In this document: piece after piece, positions 34,220-45,834 of the stretch | Numbering within the stretch: the first letter of the stretch is position 1 | How the letters are laid out: every line of letters starts with the position of its first letter | Assembly (NCBI RefSeq): GCF_003265705.1 | Contig: NW_020312904.1 | Location: forward strand, 4,786,095-4,850,094 | Reading direction: 5' to 3' | Length of the DNA: 64,000 bases | Source: Callorhinus ursinus | Taxonomy: Eukaryota; Chordata; Mammalia; Carnivora; Otariidae | Program-made: the position numbers and the translations under genes | The notes under the pieces: model-generated | The model's database searches: none | The model's input: the letters and a program-made list of their open reading frames with translations, nothing else | Told to the model about the DNA's origin: nothing

Positions 34220-34415
34220 GCCAAGTGCCCGTAGGTCAGCGGCTCTGTGACCTTGGCCTGGTGACACCACCTCTCAGGGTCTTACTTTTCCTATCTGCAC
34301 ACTAGGAGCAGCAGCCCCCCGCCCCCTTTTCGAAAATTAAAGGAGACAGTATTTGTCAGATGCCAATCCCAGGGCTGGACACATAGTAGGTGCTCAGGAA
34401 ATAGTCTTTTGCTCT
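34220..34415 (+). mobile_element. MIR SINE, near full length
   Basis: 'cggctctgtgaccttggcct', 'cttttcctatctgcacacta', 'aggagacagtatttgtcaga' and 'cacatagtaggtgctcagga' span core to 3' end. Confidence 0.75.
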
Positions 34416-34619
34416 TGTTTCCACTGTACAGAAAGAAGGTCAGTTCTTATATACAGTTTCACTCTTGTGTGGGTTCTGCCTCTACAGCCTGGAGCCTGTG
34501 GGCTCTGGTCCAAGGACGGTGCCCCCCCCCGCCCCGACGGCGCAGAGAGCCCTGTGAGCCCCCAGACGTCTCCCCCGAGCCACGCCGGGGATGTGTAGAC
34601 TGTGCCAGTTGTGGCCAGT

Positions 34620-34800
34620 GTGGCATTGTGGAGGGAGTCCTGTGCCGAGAATCTGGAAACCCGGGTGCCAGTCCCAGGTCGGCTTTGTATGAGCTATGTG
34701 ACAACCTCCCCCAGCTCCCAACAGACTGACAGCCTCTCTGATCCTCCGTTCCTCCGTGTCCACATCTGAGGCTAATAATCTCTCCGGGGACCACATCTCG
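34620..34800 (+). mobile_element. MIR SINE
   Basis: 'tgtatgagctatgtgacaac', 'tctctgatcctccgttcctc' and 'catctgaggctaataatctc' follow the MIR order. Confidence 0.6.
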
Positions 34801-35194
34801 GGGTCACGAGCAGCTCACGTTAGAGAACATGGAACAGCCGGAAGCAAACCCCGAGCCCCAGCGACGGAGGGGCTGAGAAAGGAAACCCTATTTCCTGACC
34901 ACCCGCTGACCCCCCAGCCCGGTCCTGGATTCACATATACCACCTCATTTCATCCCTCAGGCCACCCCCATGAGGCTGGGACCAGCACCCCACTTTGCGG
35001 GCAGGAGGGAGGCCCAGACAGACTAGGTCAGGCGTCCGGGGGCACAGGACCACCGTGGGACCTCCCCCAGGCCAGCCTGCGGCCCTGTCCTCTCTGCGGC
35101 CGCCCTCGGCCAGGCCCGGCCCAGCACCAGCCTCCTCGTGGACTCCCACCCTGCCCACCCTGGTTCTGCCTGGCTTCCTTGCTGACAGAGCTCT

Positions 35195-35360
35195 TTCATA
35201 AATGCTTTTTGATGTTACCTCTCCATTCCCCAGAAATTTTGGAGCCCACATTCCCCAAAGCGGCACACTAATTAGACCTCCATAAGACTGTTTACCTAGA
35301 TGTCAACCTATGCTCTAAAATTGAGCAATTTTCTCCCCATTCTTAGCGATGTTCAGTTTT
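35195..35360. promoter_or_regulatory. Candidate conserved non-coding element
   Basis: AT-rich, repeat-free text includes 'gcggcacactaattagacct' (a TAATTAG homeodomain core) and 'aatgctttttgatgttacct'. Function is inferred. Confidence 0.3.
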
Positions 35361-36611
35361 GGAAAAGCGGGAAGCCTGCTGAGGTGGGCCGGGACGTCTC
35401 CTTCAGCCCAGGAGCCCCCCGGGGTGGGGGGAAGGCTCGCCCTCCCTGTGCTGGGCTCTGCCCCATCACCACGGTGGACCGGGATGGACTCCCGTTTGGG
35501 GAGGCGGGTGTAGGCCTGATGGCAGGGCCTTCCCTCCCGCAGGGCCTGTGCTCGGCCCCTCGCTCCCCGCTCCCTCTCCAGCATCTCTCGTGCCAAGATG
35601 AACACAGAGCCCACCTGGGGGATGGTCAGAGGGCTCCAGCCGCTCCGTGGACACCGGCAGACAGGTTTCTTAGTGAGTCTTGGGTTTCCGGAGTGGTAAC
35701 TCAAAAGAATGGCTCTCCAGTTCGGGGAAGAGGTGCTGGCTGGGCTGGGGAGGAGCCCCCAGGCTGGGAAGAGCAGGGAAGCAGGCAGGAAGAGAAAAGC
35801 GCCAGGGGCTCAGAACATTCCGTGTGATTCCAGAGCCCAGCTCCTGACCAGACACCTGACGGTGGCTGGACATGGTGACCCCAGGCCTGGCTTCCCTCCA
35901 GATCACCTAAGACCATGTGATACTGCTGTTCTTCTGGATGGCATGGGGGTGCGGGGGATGTGTCTGACGCGGGGGTCTTCCCACTTTCCTGGAACCCCCA
36001 TGCCCTCCGCCTCTCACACCAGTCTCATGGCCGACCCCTCGTTCTTCCTGGGAGATCAGTCATAGGAATGGCTGGCAGAGGGGGCAGCAAAGCCCAAGGT
36101 GGGGAACCACAGGGCTGGGGCTGGCCGAGGAGTTCAGGTTGGGGTGCCAGGGGCCCCAGCAGTGGAGATGAGCCAGAGGAGGACTGCTGTCTGTTCAGGT
36201 CTGGGCTGCAGGGGTGAGCAAGGGGAAGACGGCCAGGAGCCACTTCCTGCCACCTTTGCGAGCGACCTGTGTCCCCCAGCTGCCTGGCCATTGCCACCAG
36301 GGAGCCCTCTTGGGTGTGGAGGGTCCCAGGTGAGGCCAGGCCTGGCTCGCTGGGGGCTGGAGTGGGATAGGGACCCAGGCCAGCTAACGGGGGGTGGCAA
36401 CAGATGCTTTTGAGAGGGGCAGCAGGGCCTAGCTTGGCTTTTGGCGGCTGCTGGCTCACCTCCTGCTCAGCAGCTTTGGTGCCAATTATGGGGAGTGTGG
36501 GCGGGAGGCTCGTTAACCCCCCCAGAAGTGGAGTGGGTCGAGGGGTGATTCAGGGGAACGTGGGCCCCCCAGGCCAGCGGTAGGGGGTTAAGAGTGCCAT
36601 GTCGGGGCAGT
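35361..36611. other. Intronic sequence, unassigned
   Basis: GC-rich, with no confident repeat and no supported exon. Confidence 0.45.
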
Positions 36612-36626
36612 GGGGGGGGGGGGGGG
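36612..36626. repeat. Run of 15 G
   Basis: This is the longest of ten G or C homopolymers of 11 or more bases in the window. Exact length may be unreliable in the assembly. Confidence 0.8.
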
Positions 36627-36639
36627 TCGCACGCACCAT

Positions 36640-36765
36640 CCCTGTGGTCTCCTATATGGCCCTATTTGCATAATTTTGAAGTTGATTGGCCTAAAGGCAA
36701 CTTCGCTTAATCACAGCTGACGAGTCTCTGGTTGCAACAGCAGCTGCTGCCCATTAGCCGAGTTG
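36640..36765. promoter_or_regulatory. Candidate regulatory island with POU octamer
   Basis: Repeat-free text contains a perfect ATTTGCAT octamer at 36664-36671. 'gaagttgattggcctaaagg' and 'ttcgcttaatcacagctgac' follow. Inference from motifs only. Confidence 0.35.
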
Positions 36766-36969
36766 GAGTTGGTGCCAGGGTTTGTTACTAGTTCGCTCGG
36801 CAGCCCCTCCCCCAGCTCCCCCCTCCCTGCCCCTGCTCATCAGACACCACCCCCTACCCCCCCCACCCCCCCACCCCCGGCCAGGGAACCGGCAGGGCCT
36901 GGAGGCTGCCTGGAGAATCTGCGGCCTGCTCCCTGGTGTGTGCCCTGGCTGGGGCTTCTCAAACTTGCA

Positions 36970-37186
36970 GGCGCTGGCACCAGTTAGCAGGCACTGGTTA
37001 GCAGGCACCAGGACTGGTTAGCAGGCACTGGTTAGCAGGTGCTTGGACCGGTTAGCAGGCACTGGTTAGCAGGCACCAGTTAGCAGGTGCGGGGACTGGT
37101 TAGCAGGCACTGGTTAGCAGATGGTGGGACCAGTTAGCAGGTGCTGGGACTGGTTAGCAGGCACCAGGACTGGTTAGCAGGCACAG
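36970..37186 (+). repeat. GGTTAGCAGG minisatellite, 12 copies
   Basis: Twelve copies of a core GTTAGCAG occur, mostly as ACTGGTTAGCAGG or ACCAGTTAGCAGG. They are separated by variable 0-8 base linkers (GCACC, TGCTGGG, TGCGGGG), giving units of about 14-21 bp in higher-order alternation. Unit variants suggest a moderately old array. Confidence 0.9.
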
Positions 37187-37294
37187 TCCCTGATTCGGCA
37201 GGTGGGGCAGCCCGAGAGCCTGTGTTTCCAGCCAGCTCCCAGGACATGCCCTGGATGCTGTCCGTGGACTTCATGGTGGGTATCAAGGCTCTAA

Positions 37295-37498
37295 TGCAGG
37301 GGTTCACAAGCTGGGCCTGCCTGTTTCTGTTAATAAAGTTTTACTGGAACACAGCCCCTCCCATGTGCTTAGTATCGCGTATGGCTGCTTTCTTGCTCTG
37401 ATCTCAGAGCTGAGTTATTGCAACAAGACCCAGTGGCTCAAAAGCCAATGATAAGTACTATCTGGCTCTTTCTAGAAAACGTCTCCTGAACTCTGACT
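37295..37498 (+). mobile_element. hAT-type non-autonomous DNA transposon remnant
   Basis: 'aataaagttttactggaaca', 'tatggctgctttcttgctct', 'gagctgagttattgcaacaa' and 'agtactatctggctctttct' match a common MER-type hAT family of mammals. The exact subfamily name is not certain to me. It is non-coding. Confidence 0.65.
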
Positions 37499-37502
37499 AG
37501 CC

Positions 37503-37640
37503 CAGTGGTTCTCATACTTGGGCGTCTGTCAGATTCCCCTGAAGAGCTGGGATAAAGATGCAGATTCTGAGATCCTACGTTTCTAGCCAGCTCCCAAGTC
37601 AAGTGCAGGGCCACACTCCAGGCACCCTGGTCCAGGCATC
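37503..37640 (+). mobile_element. MER5-like hAT-Charlie remnant
   Basis: It begins with the diagnostic terminal 'cagtggttctcatacttggg', followed by 'gtcagattcccctgaagagc' and 'aaagatgcagattctgagat'. The 3' half is eroded. It directly abuts the preceding hAT remnant. Confidence 0.7.
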
Positions 37641-37760
37641 TCTTACAACATTCTGCACACATCTTGTCCTGCTCTGAACACCATTCCCATTAGACAGAAG
37701 AAGAAACTGAGGGTCTGAGAGGTCCCTTAACTCTCCAAGGTCCTGAACTGATAAGCGCTA
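37641..37760 (-). mobile_element. MIR SINE fragment, antisense
   Basis: 'attagacagaagaagaaact', 'gagggtctgagaggtccctt' and 'ccaaggtcctgaactgataa' match antisense MIR. Confidence 0.6.
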
Positions 37761-39429
37761 GCTCTTCCCCACGACATACTGTACCCTTGATGCAGGTACC
37801 TCACCCTAAGGTGAACACACCCCAGGTACAATACACCCCAGTTACTTAGCTTGGTCTGTTTCAAATCTGGGTTCCACAACTGGGGCTTACTATTAGTAAC
37901 AGCAACACCTGAGCCAGGCTCAGAGTGCCATCATCCTCTTTGGGTTAGGGAAGCACGATCATGGGAGGTCAGGGTGTCAAGGGCACAGCCGAGAGCACCT
38001 GGCATCCAGTGGGGGCTTTGCTGTGTGCCCTCTGCCAACATCTGCAGAGCAGCTGGTGATTTGCTGTGTGTTCAGTTACCAACATCCGTTTGGCGTCATT
38101 CACTCCCTCGGCAGTGACCACCTGTCCTGCCACCCCTGGGTCACCTGGTCACTGTGAATGATCAGCATGCTCTTCATCTCCTTAGTCTTCCCCAAACCCA
38201 GAGAGGGGAGAGGCAGGGCACCCACTTACAGAGGAAGAAGCCCGGTCAGGTCAAATCGTGGAAGGACGGTTCGTGTCCCTTTTTGTAGGCGAGGAAGCCG
38301 CGGCACAGAGAGTTGATGACCAGGAAGTACTCGAAGGGACAGGGTTGTGCCTGCGAGGAGCCAGGGATCCATGTGGAGACAGAGCCTTGCTGGAGTGGGG
38401 AGGTGACAGCACCAGGCCAAGAGTCCAGGAGGCCTATCTGAGCACAGGCATCCTTTCCAGAGAACTCTGCCAAGCCAGCTACCTGGGGCCCCTCCCCAGG
38501 CCCTGGTGTCGCCCCCCCAGAGTCTGGGAGCTGAGACTATTTACGGTCGATGGGGGAGGGGACATAATCTTTATTTTTGTCCATATTTTTTAGCACTGAT
38601 TTTATATTTTATTGCCTGGACTCCAGGGGAGTTAGGTTAGTCCCTCTCCCGGTGTTCTTCCACTACGGTTCCTGTCAAAGCTGCTTTACTGACTTGTTTG
38701 CCTATTAATAACATAATAGACATTCTCGAGCCCACCACCCAATGCAGGAGCTGGAACATTGGCCCCGAGTGCCCTCCCTCACCCCCTGCTCTGCAGGGCC
38801 CGAGCATTGTGTTGGCTCCCCTCTGTGCCCTGGTCACGGCCATACGTTTTCTACAAGAGTGCGTGTTTCTCCAGCTCCTTCTAGTCTCAGCAAGTGGACT
38901 CTGCCATGTTTGATCTGGGGACCTGAATCTCTCCCTCAGCCCTGTGTTGCTAAAGTGCCCTGAGATGTTCGGCGTGGCTGTGGTGCCCTCGGCAGCTTGG
39001 AGTGTTTCGGTGTTTGGGCATACCACAGTGCATTTTCCCGTCTATCCATTTGGCTCGCCTCCAGGGTTTTGCTCTTCTAAACCTGTGCTGCCAGGAACAT
39101 TCTCATACCTGGTACATGTGGGCCAGCACCCCTGAGCCCAGGACGGGGTGTGTTGGTGCCACTTACCATGCCGTGGCTGGGCACCCACCACGTCTAAGAG
39201 GATGTAGTGAAATGAGCCTCTCCTGGGCCTCCCTGAGCTTGCGGAGGGATCGTACTCCTACTAGGCTGGCTGGTCTGTGCTGTGCATCCAGCCCTTGCAA
39301 AGGTGAATATAGGAACTCCTATGCAGGGTAATCACGAAGAGTAATGGAACATTAGGGCTACACGTTTATGTGCCATAGGTTCTCAGGATCTGGCACATAG
39401 GAGGTTCGCTTTGAATAGTAGCTTAAAAA

Positions 39430-39570
39430 TGTTGAGGTGGCCCAGGCTCAGAGAGGTGCAGGGGCTTGCCCAGGGTCACACAGCTGAGAAGTGGATCCGA
39501 GTGTGTGGATCCCAGGCTCAGAGCCTGCCCTCTGGCTCTCTCCTACCTTGGTAAGCACCGCGCAGAAATG
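39430..39570 (-). mobile_element. MIR SINE, antisense
   Basis: 'gcccaggctcagagaggtgc' and 'gcccagggtcacacagctga' are hallmark antisense MIR blocks. Confidence 0.7.
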
Positions 39571-39659
39571 GCTCCCACGTTCATTACACTGCAACAGCCC
39601 TCACTTTCACCTCCCGTTTGTAAGTCTCGTTCCTTGAACACCCCTCCCCCCACCCTAGA

Positions 39660-39845
39660 GGCCACTGTGAGACCCTGGGGTCCACATCGAGTCTCAGCTC
39701 TGCCACCGACTAGCTGGTGGCCCAGGATGAGTGATGAAGCTCGTGGAGTTGAGGAGATAAGAAAGTGCCTATTTCCTCACTTGTAAAAAGTACAGATGAT
39801 CTACCCCCCTCCTAATCCTGAGAATTAAATAAATATTGCCTGCCC
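39660..39845 (+). mobile_element. MIR SINE
   Basis: 'tctcagctctgccaccgact', 'tatttcctcacttgtaaaaa' and 'ctgagaattaaataaatatt' give MIR head, tail and 3' end. Confidence 0.6.
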
Positions 39846-40820
39846 CTCACCCTCGTCAGGCGGGGTCGACACTTCTCCTGGGCCCCGCGGCTCCCATTTC
39901 CCCTTGACTGCACGGTCACCCTGGGGGCCCTTGTCCGCCTGGGCCGTGGCTGGATAAGGGGAACCCAGGCCAGTCTGAAGTTGGTGATAAGCAGAGCACC
40001 CGTTCTTCGGGGGATGAGAAAGGGGGTTTTATCTCTGGCCCAGCTCAGGACAGGCAGGATTCGAGGGCTAGAAGGGAGGGAGGGGGAGCTGGCCTCCTTG
40101 ATGGCTCAGCTCTAAATTCTTTCAACATCCCCCCCCCCCCCCACCCCCTCCCCCCAGCCCCCCAGGGTGGCCTGTGTGCACACCTAGCTGGCCAGACAGA
40201 GGACCGAGTGGACAGACATAGGGGCCCCCCGCAGGGTCACAGCTGTATGAGTGTGGGCCGGCCCCTCCCCCCCACCCATTGATTACAGACCCAAGAATGC
40301 ACAGAAGGTGCTCGAATGGCTCCCCGCTCCCCACTTGACTTGCTTTGTCCTTTGCTCTGTTTCCCTGTCCCTTCCCCACCCAAGAGTGTAGCACCCCTAG
40401 TTTATGGTGGTCCTCATGAGTTATGGGAGTGAGCCCATCAGCACTACTCTGTGCCCAGAGTGCTCACCTGGGCCCTGATAGGTGAACCGCGCCTCCCCCC
40501 GCTTCCTCCCCCCACCGCACTCCCATTGCACTGGCCTCGTCCCCTAGCTCTGTCCCACCTCTCGGCCTTTGCCCGAGCTGGCTGGCGTGCTCTCTCCCCC
40601 AGGCCCCCCTCTCCTGGTCTGGGGAAAGCCTGCTTACCTCAGAACTCAGCTTCCCTGAGCGCCCCCGATCCAGACAAGGTCAGGGCCCTCCCATCTGCTC
40701 CAAGGCCCTGAGTCACTCATGTGGGTGTTTGGTTGGCTTCGTGAGGGTTGGGACGGGTCTGTTCCCACTGGGCCCGCCATCTGTCGTCCCCTGCCCAGCG
40801 CCCAGCTCACACCTCGTAGG

Positions 40821-40861
40821 GAATGAATGAATGAATGAATGAATGAATGAATGAATGAATA
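40821..40861. repeat. (GAAT)n tetranucleotide microsatellite
   Basis: A perfect run of ten GAAT units is likely to be highly polymorphic. Such repeats often mark the 3' end of an old L2, but no L2 body is evident beside it. Confidence 0.95.
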
Positions 40862-42394
40862 CATTCACACATGCCTGCTTGGTCCCTCCCAGCACCCTTT
40901 CAAGATGAGTGTGTGATCCCCATTTACAGATGGGAAACTGAGGCTTGGCTCCGGCTTCTGTTCTCCCCCAGGAGGAGGGCTCCCGGGGCCAGGGCCCCCC
41001 ACACTGATGGAGGCCGGGAAAGAAATCGAGGCCACCCTCCAGCAGGCCTTCTGTGGGCCTGTCTTTCCTCTTCCTGCCCTGACACTTTCAGTGATTCATT
41101 CTTCATGGGATATTTTTGTGTTGCTCCAGTGGCGGGGGGGCGGGGGGGGAATGCCTGTGGGATTTCCAGGGGTTGTTTTATCTCCATGGTGCCGCCAAAT
41201 AATTCGAGGGAACAGACAGAGGCAGAGGGGTGTCAGGTTACGGAGTGTCCCTCGATGGCTTCAGCCAAGTGCTCCCCTCAACTAGGGAGGAAACCGAGGT
41301 GGAGTTGGGGGAGCTGCTGGCCCTGTGACCCGGCGTGGCCCCGCGGGGGGGAGAGCAGAAACTCCGGGGGCCGGGATGGCCTGCTGTGTGCCCTTCCCTG
41401 GGCCTCACCTGGGACGTGGGGAGAGCGGCAGTGCCGGCCTCCAGCATTTGAGGACGGAACATACAGGAAGGACGTGGTGTGTGCAGACCTGGCCCAGGGC
41501 CAGGGGTCAAGGAGGGGAACCAGGGAAGCAAGCCGAGGTTAGAACTTGAACCCAGAGCCCAGCTGGCTGGGTGCAGGGGGTCGAAGAGGGGAGAGAGCCC
41601 TTTATCAAGGAGAGACTGCAGTGTGTTCTCGAAGGGGGGATGGGGGGCAGCAGTGGTTTCCAAGTTGGTGGTAATGTGCACTCTGCCCCCGTTACAACAC
41701 TCTTTCCAACACCCCACACTACAGTTTGCAGAGATCCCTTTGACCGTCCAGGGGCCCCCTGGAGCGGGCGTTATCATGCCCACCTGATATGGGTGACGGG
41801 GGGGGGGGACGGGAAGCATAGAAGACTCTGAGCCGTCCCACCTGGGTGCCCTGGCCGCAGAGCTGGGGTTTGGGGTTTCTCGGCTAAGGTGAGTGGCTTC
41901 CACCATGAGGCTGATGCCCAAGGTCACTGTCAATGACAGGAGAAGTCAAGCCCCCCATCTCCGCGGGAGGGGCAGGCATGGTGCACTAAAGGCCTCTGCC
42001 TGGCTCTACCCTGCTTCCTCTGAAAGCTTGCTCTTTGCGATAAGGCAGACCTGGCATCCAGGCCAGTGAGTGTGGACAGAGTTCCTCCTCTTTGGGCAGC
42101 AAACATCTAGTCAGCACCTACTGTATGCAAAGCAAGGCAGGGGAGGATAAGAGGCCCAGAGGTCCCCTCTGCCCCAGAACCTGGCACCAGGCAGGGAAGC
42201 GATTAGCCAGCAGGCAGGGTGGAAGGGTGTTAGTGCTAACATGAGGCACAGACAGCAGGAAGAGGAATTCACCTGTAGGCCGACTGTTCAAACACACTTT
42301 CATTTGCTAAGGGGCACCCCAGGAGACTCTCAGGTACCTAAACCACTGGCTTTGGAAACACAGTGGGCAACACCAGGTAAGAGCCATCTGTGGA

Positions 42395-42590
42395 GTCCGT
42401 GGTCTATGCGCTGGGTGCTCTGCCAGCATTTCTGGTCCTTTCTGTTCCTTTGTACCCCAGCAAGGAGGGGGCATGGTTCCCATCTTACAGATGAGAAACC
42501 TGAGCCCAGGGAAGGAAGTTGCTTAGAATTCCCAGCTAGTGAGCTGCAGAGCTGGGATCCCAGGCTAGGTGGTGTCACCCCCAACCCACC
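42395..42590 (-). mobile_element. MIR SINE, antisense
   Basis: 'atgcgctgggtgctctgcca', 'cccatcttacagatgagaaa' and 'cctgagcccagggaaggaag' with 'cccagctagtgagctgcaga' make a clear antisense MIR. Confidence 0.75.
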
Positions 42591-42596
42591 ATGAGC

Positions 42597-42715
42597 CTGT
42601 TTGGAGTCAGACAGACCTGAGTTCAGGTCATGGCCCTGCCACCCTCCAGGTCGACACAAACCACTTAGTCGCCCTAAGTTATGGTTTATTTATCTGAAAA
42701 ATGGAGCTGATGATG
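42597..42715 (+). mobile_element. MIR SINE fragment
   Basis: 'ttggagtcagacagacctga', 'gttcaggtcatggccctgcc' and 'tatctgaaaaatggagctga' match sense MIR. It lies tail to tail with the preceding antisense copy. Confidence 0.7.
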
Positions 42716-42719
42716 CCTA

Positions 42720-43060
42720 CAGTCATTCACCAATCTGGCAAGTGTTTGTAAAGGGCCCACTATGTGCCAGGCCCCATGCTGCTTACAGTGACAAGCAGCG
42801 ACCATGTGGTCTCAGCAGGGCGAGCGTCGAGGGTGCGTGATCGGCGCAGTCCCACAGAGCCCGGGCGCTCAGGAGGGCCCAAGCTTGGCTTAAATGCTCT
42901 GCGGTAGCTATCTAGAAATGCCTAATCATTTTTTTTTTTTAACAAAGGCCTGCGTTTTTCATTTTGTGCTGGGCCCTGCAAATTATGTCCCTGGTTCTGG
43001 GTCCCAGCCCTCATCCAACTTACAGTCCAATGGAAGAGACGAATGTACTCAGAGCCGCGG
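42720..43060 (-). mobile_element. L2 3' end, antisense, probably two fragments
   Basis: 'gtgtttgtaaagggcccact' and 'atgtgccaggccccatgctg' begin one fragment. 'tgtgctgggccctgcaaatt' and 'catccaacttacagtccaat' begin another at about 42962. A run of 11 T at about 42929 separates them. Confidence 0.5.
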
Positions 43061-43668
43061 CTCCAAGTGCGCAACTAGAACCTCCATCTGCATTTGAAAG
43101 GCAAGGTGAGCGGGCAGTGAGCATAGCAGCAGGGCTCAGGGAAGGCCTCTTGGAGGCCCCAGGCCCCGGGGGAATTGTCTGGAACTGCCAGGTGCAGGGA
43201 AGGGACAGCGGGCTGGGGTAGAGTGCAGGGACGGAGAGATGGCCAGTGTGGCTACAGGGGAACCCCTCCAGCCAGGGAGGAGCCAGGAGTCTGGCAGGGT
43301 TTTGATCAGGGCCACAGAGCTTGATTTTTGAAAGCCAGCTCTCTGGCTTCAAGGTGAGGATGGGTTAGGGGTACAGCAGCAGTGCGGGGGGGACCCCATG
43401 GTGCTTGACGGATGCAAGGGAGAGGAAGTGAGGGGGTCCAGAGGGGGCCAGACTTCCTCCCGGGCTCACAGGTCTGCATGGAGGTGGGAACAACGGGGGA
43501 CCTCGGGGGCCAGCTCGAGGTTCAGTGGGAAGCCGTGGGTGAGGGGGCTGGTGCAGGGGCTGGTGCAGGGGCTCAGTGCGCGTGTCTGTCTCTGGCCCAT
43601 GTCTGTCCTCCACGCGTGTGCACCAGCCACCTTGCCCTGGCCCCTGGCCGGCGCGGGGAGGGAGCGCA

Positions 43669-43718
43669 TCCCTCCCTCCCTCCCTCCCTTCCTCCCTCCC
43701 TCCCTCCCTCCCTCCCTG
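43669..43718. repeat. (CCCT)n microsatellite
   Basis: About twelve CCCT units with one CTTC interruption form a pure polypyrimidine strand. Confidence 0.95.
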
Positions 43719-45394
43719 TTCCCTCCTGCAGGCACGCAGGGGTCAGGAGGACCCACTTTGATCTTGCTTCACACAGGCATCTCGCCTCCCCACATGTTTA
43801 TTCCCAGACTTCACATTTCAGAGTGAGATTTCATAACCTTGAAGTGGGCGTTGTCCTGAAAACAAAAGTTCGAAAACTCCGGGTTAGGTCTGCACCGCTA
43901 GCACCCTGGGAACTTGGGACCAGGCTGGCAGTTAAAGATCACTGCTGATACCATGTGCGCTTACACACGTGCGCGTGCGTGTGCAGGCGTGTACTGTGTG
44001 TGGACATGTGTGTGCCCTTGTGGGCTGCCTGGGGCATGCACGTGCTCATCCGTCGGTGGAGACAGGGCTCAGGAGCAGAGCACGGGGTTTGAATCCCGGC
44101 TCTGCCCCCACCCTCCACCTGCATCCTGGGGAGGGCGGGGTACAGCCTCAGGGGTGGGGTGTGGCGAGCAGTGCTTGAGCTCCTGAGTGAAGCACCACCA
44201 GCCCAGGGAGGGTCCCCAACAGCTGTTAGCTGCCACCTCCCATCCGTGCCAACACCTGTCTCTTGGGCACCTGCTGCTCGCAAAGGGCCCCGCCCAGTTT
44301 TCATTACTTTTACTCATGCGTAGTCCTCATACCACAGCTACTAGCAGGAAGAAGAACGTCCAAGCTTCCTGACTAATTCCTCACGGAAACAGTTGCTTTG
44401 TGACTCTGCCCCAGGCCGTGGTCCCACGGGGGCCGGACTGTGTCCCTCTTGCTTCTGTCTGCATGCCCCCCACCCTGCCCTGCCCTGGTTTTGGCCCCCA
44501 GGGGAGCTCTGTTAGGTATTCATTGAGTGGGCCTCCGGAAGAGGAACCACTCCCCGGACAGTGGGGTGGGGAGGGTGACCAGGTGGCCTTTGAGCCGGGC
44601 CTCGCAGCTTGGTCTGATTTGAACATAGGAGTTGGGGAGAGGGGGACCCAGGGAGGGCCAGCCTGAGCCAAAGTCCTGATTCCTGTGCTCTGCTCTCCAG
44701 CAACCGGGCACCCAGGAGGCTGGGGCAGGACCTATCCTGGCCCTGCCAAAGGGCTGGCCACGGAGCTGCGCCTTCTACCTCTCCTGCCCCTCATGCACCC
44801 CCACAGGGGAGGGGCAAGGTGGGACATAGCACTAGTCACATGTCCGTCTTTGTTCTCAACTCCAGGAAATTCAGGGCTTGGGGGGCCAGGTCTAAAGAGG
44901 GCCAGGTGTACCCCTCATTGTCCCTACTCCTGATTTGCACTCGAGGCTTTGTGCCCTGCCATGCTCCTGCCCACTCTGGTGGCGGGTGAATCCCACACAG
45001 CCCAGGACAACCCTGGAGCAGAGGCAGGCCCAGAGTTTCAGGAGCCCACCCAGGGGAGTGAAGGGAGTCAGGGGGAGAAAAGCTTCCTGAGAGATGGACA
45101 CCCCAGCTGAGCCTTGAAAGCTGGGTCAAAACTGCCTAGCTGCAGGAGAGGGTAAAGGTGTCCCAGGCGTGGAGGAACGGCACGTGCCAAGGCGCAGAGG
45201 AGAGGGCTGACCCTTGAGGAGCGGAGAGAGTAAGGGGGTAGGAGCGAGGGCCAGACCACACGGGGCCTCAGGAGCATGGAGACTTGAACCCGGAGCTGCC
45301 AGGACTCCTGAGAGAGTGGGCTGCTGGTCAGACGGGCACTTCAGAAAAAACCTGGCCCTGGATGGCTCCTGGGGCAGAGACAGCTCAAGGAGCA
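43719..45394. other. Intronic sequence with old repeats
   Basis: No exon is supported. TG-rich text occurs at about 43960-44020. A MIR-like 'ggggtttgaatcccggctct' occurs at about 44083. An old antisense L2-like stretch lies at about 45075-45290 ('cagctgagccttgaaagctg'). The rest is unassigned. Confidence 0.45.
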
Positions 45395-45595
45395 CTCAGC
45401 ACGGACCCTTTCTGAGCGCCCACTGCGCGCCAGCTCTGTTCCAGGCGCTTCGATGCATCACCTCATTCAATGGTCCAGGATCCTGTGAATTAGATACCAT
45501 TTTTATCCCCATTCGAGGTCCAAGGAGACTGGGGAGACCTGTCCCAGGCCACACGGGCTGTGGTTACAAAGGTGGAGCCAGGACTTGGCCCCAGA
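45395..45595 (-). mobile_element. MIR SINE, antisense, near full length
   Basis: 'ctgagcgcccactgcgcgcc', 'cgatgcatcacctcattcaa', 'ttagataccatttttatccc' and 'gtcccaggccacacgggctg' complete the antisense order. Confidence 0.75.
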
Positions 45596-45834
45596 CAGTG
45601 TGGTCCAAGCTCAAGGACCAAACCTCCAGGCCACGCTGCTCTTGACCCAGTCCTGGCAGGAGGATGCGCTTGGCCCCGCCCAGGGGAGGGTGTGGTGGTC
45701 TGAGAAGGGGTGGGGGGAAGCCCCAGAGACGATGCGGGAGATATCTCCAGGTGCTGGGCCCAAGGCGTCTTGGGCAGCACCCCTGCACCGAAGCCAGGCC
45801 CTACCCCACGTCCCTCCCTCGCCCGGCCGGGCTG

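Larger units (their letters stand above)
33076..35194. other. Intronic sequence
   Basis: No exon is supported. G-rich patches occur near 33835-33848. Apart from the two MIRs listed, I recognise nothing. Confidence 0.45.
37761..42394. other. Intronic sequence with scattered repeats
   Basis: No exon is supported. Possible antisense L1 3' text lies at about 38990-39120 ('aacattctcatacctggtac'). L2-like antisense text lies at about 42090-42200 ('tcagcacctactgtatgcaa'). A run of 14 C occurs at 40129-40142 and 11 G at 41798-41808. An AT-rich patch at 38530-38720 has no assignment. Confidence 0.45.

Noticed and set aside
36650..36660. CCTATATGG as an SRF CArG box
   Set aside because: The AT core has five bases rather than the six required by the consensus.
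36970..37186. Repeat-spacer pattern resembling a CRISPR array
   Set aside because: Spacers are 0-8 bases and related to each other. This is a eukaryotic minisatellite in mammalian DNA.
36970..37186. Interstitial telomere sequence (GGTTAG)
   Set aside because: The hexamer occurs once per unit and never in tandem TTAGGG form.
44083..44110. tRNA-like TPsiC-type word ('gtttgaatcccggctc')
   Set aside because: It is part of a decayed MIR, whose head derives from a tRNA. No complete cloverleaf is present.
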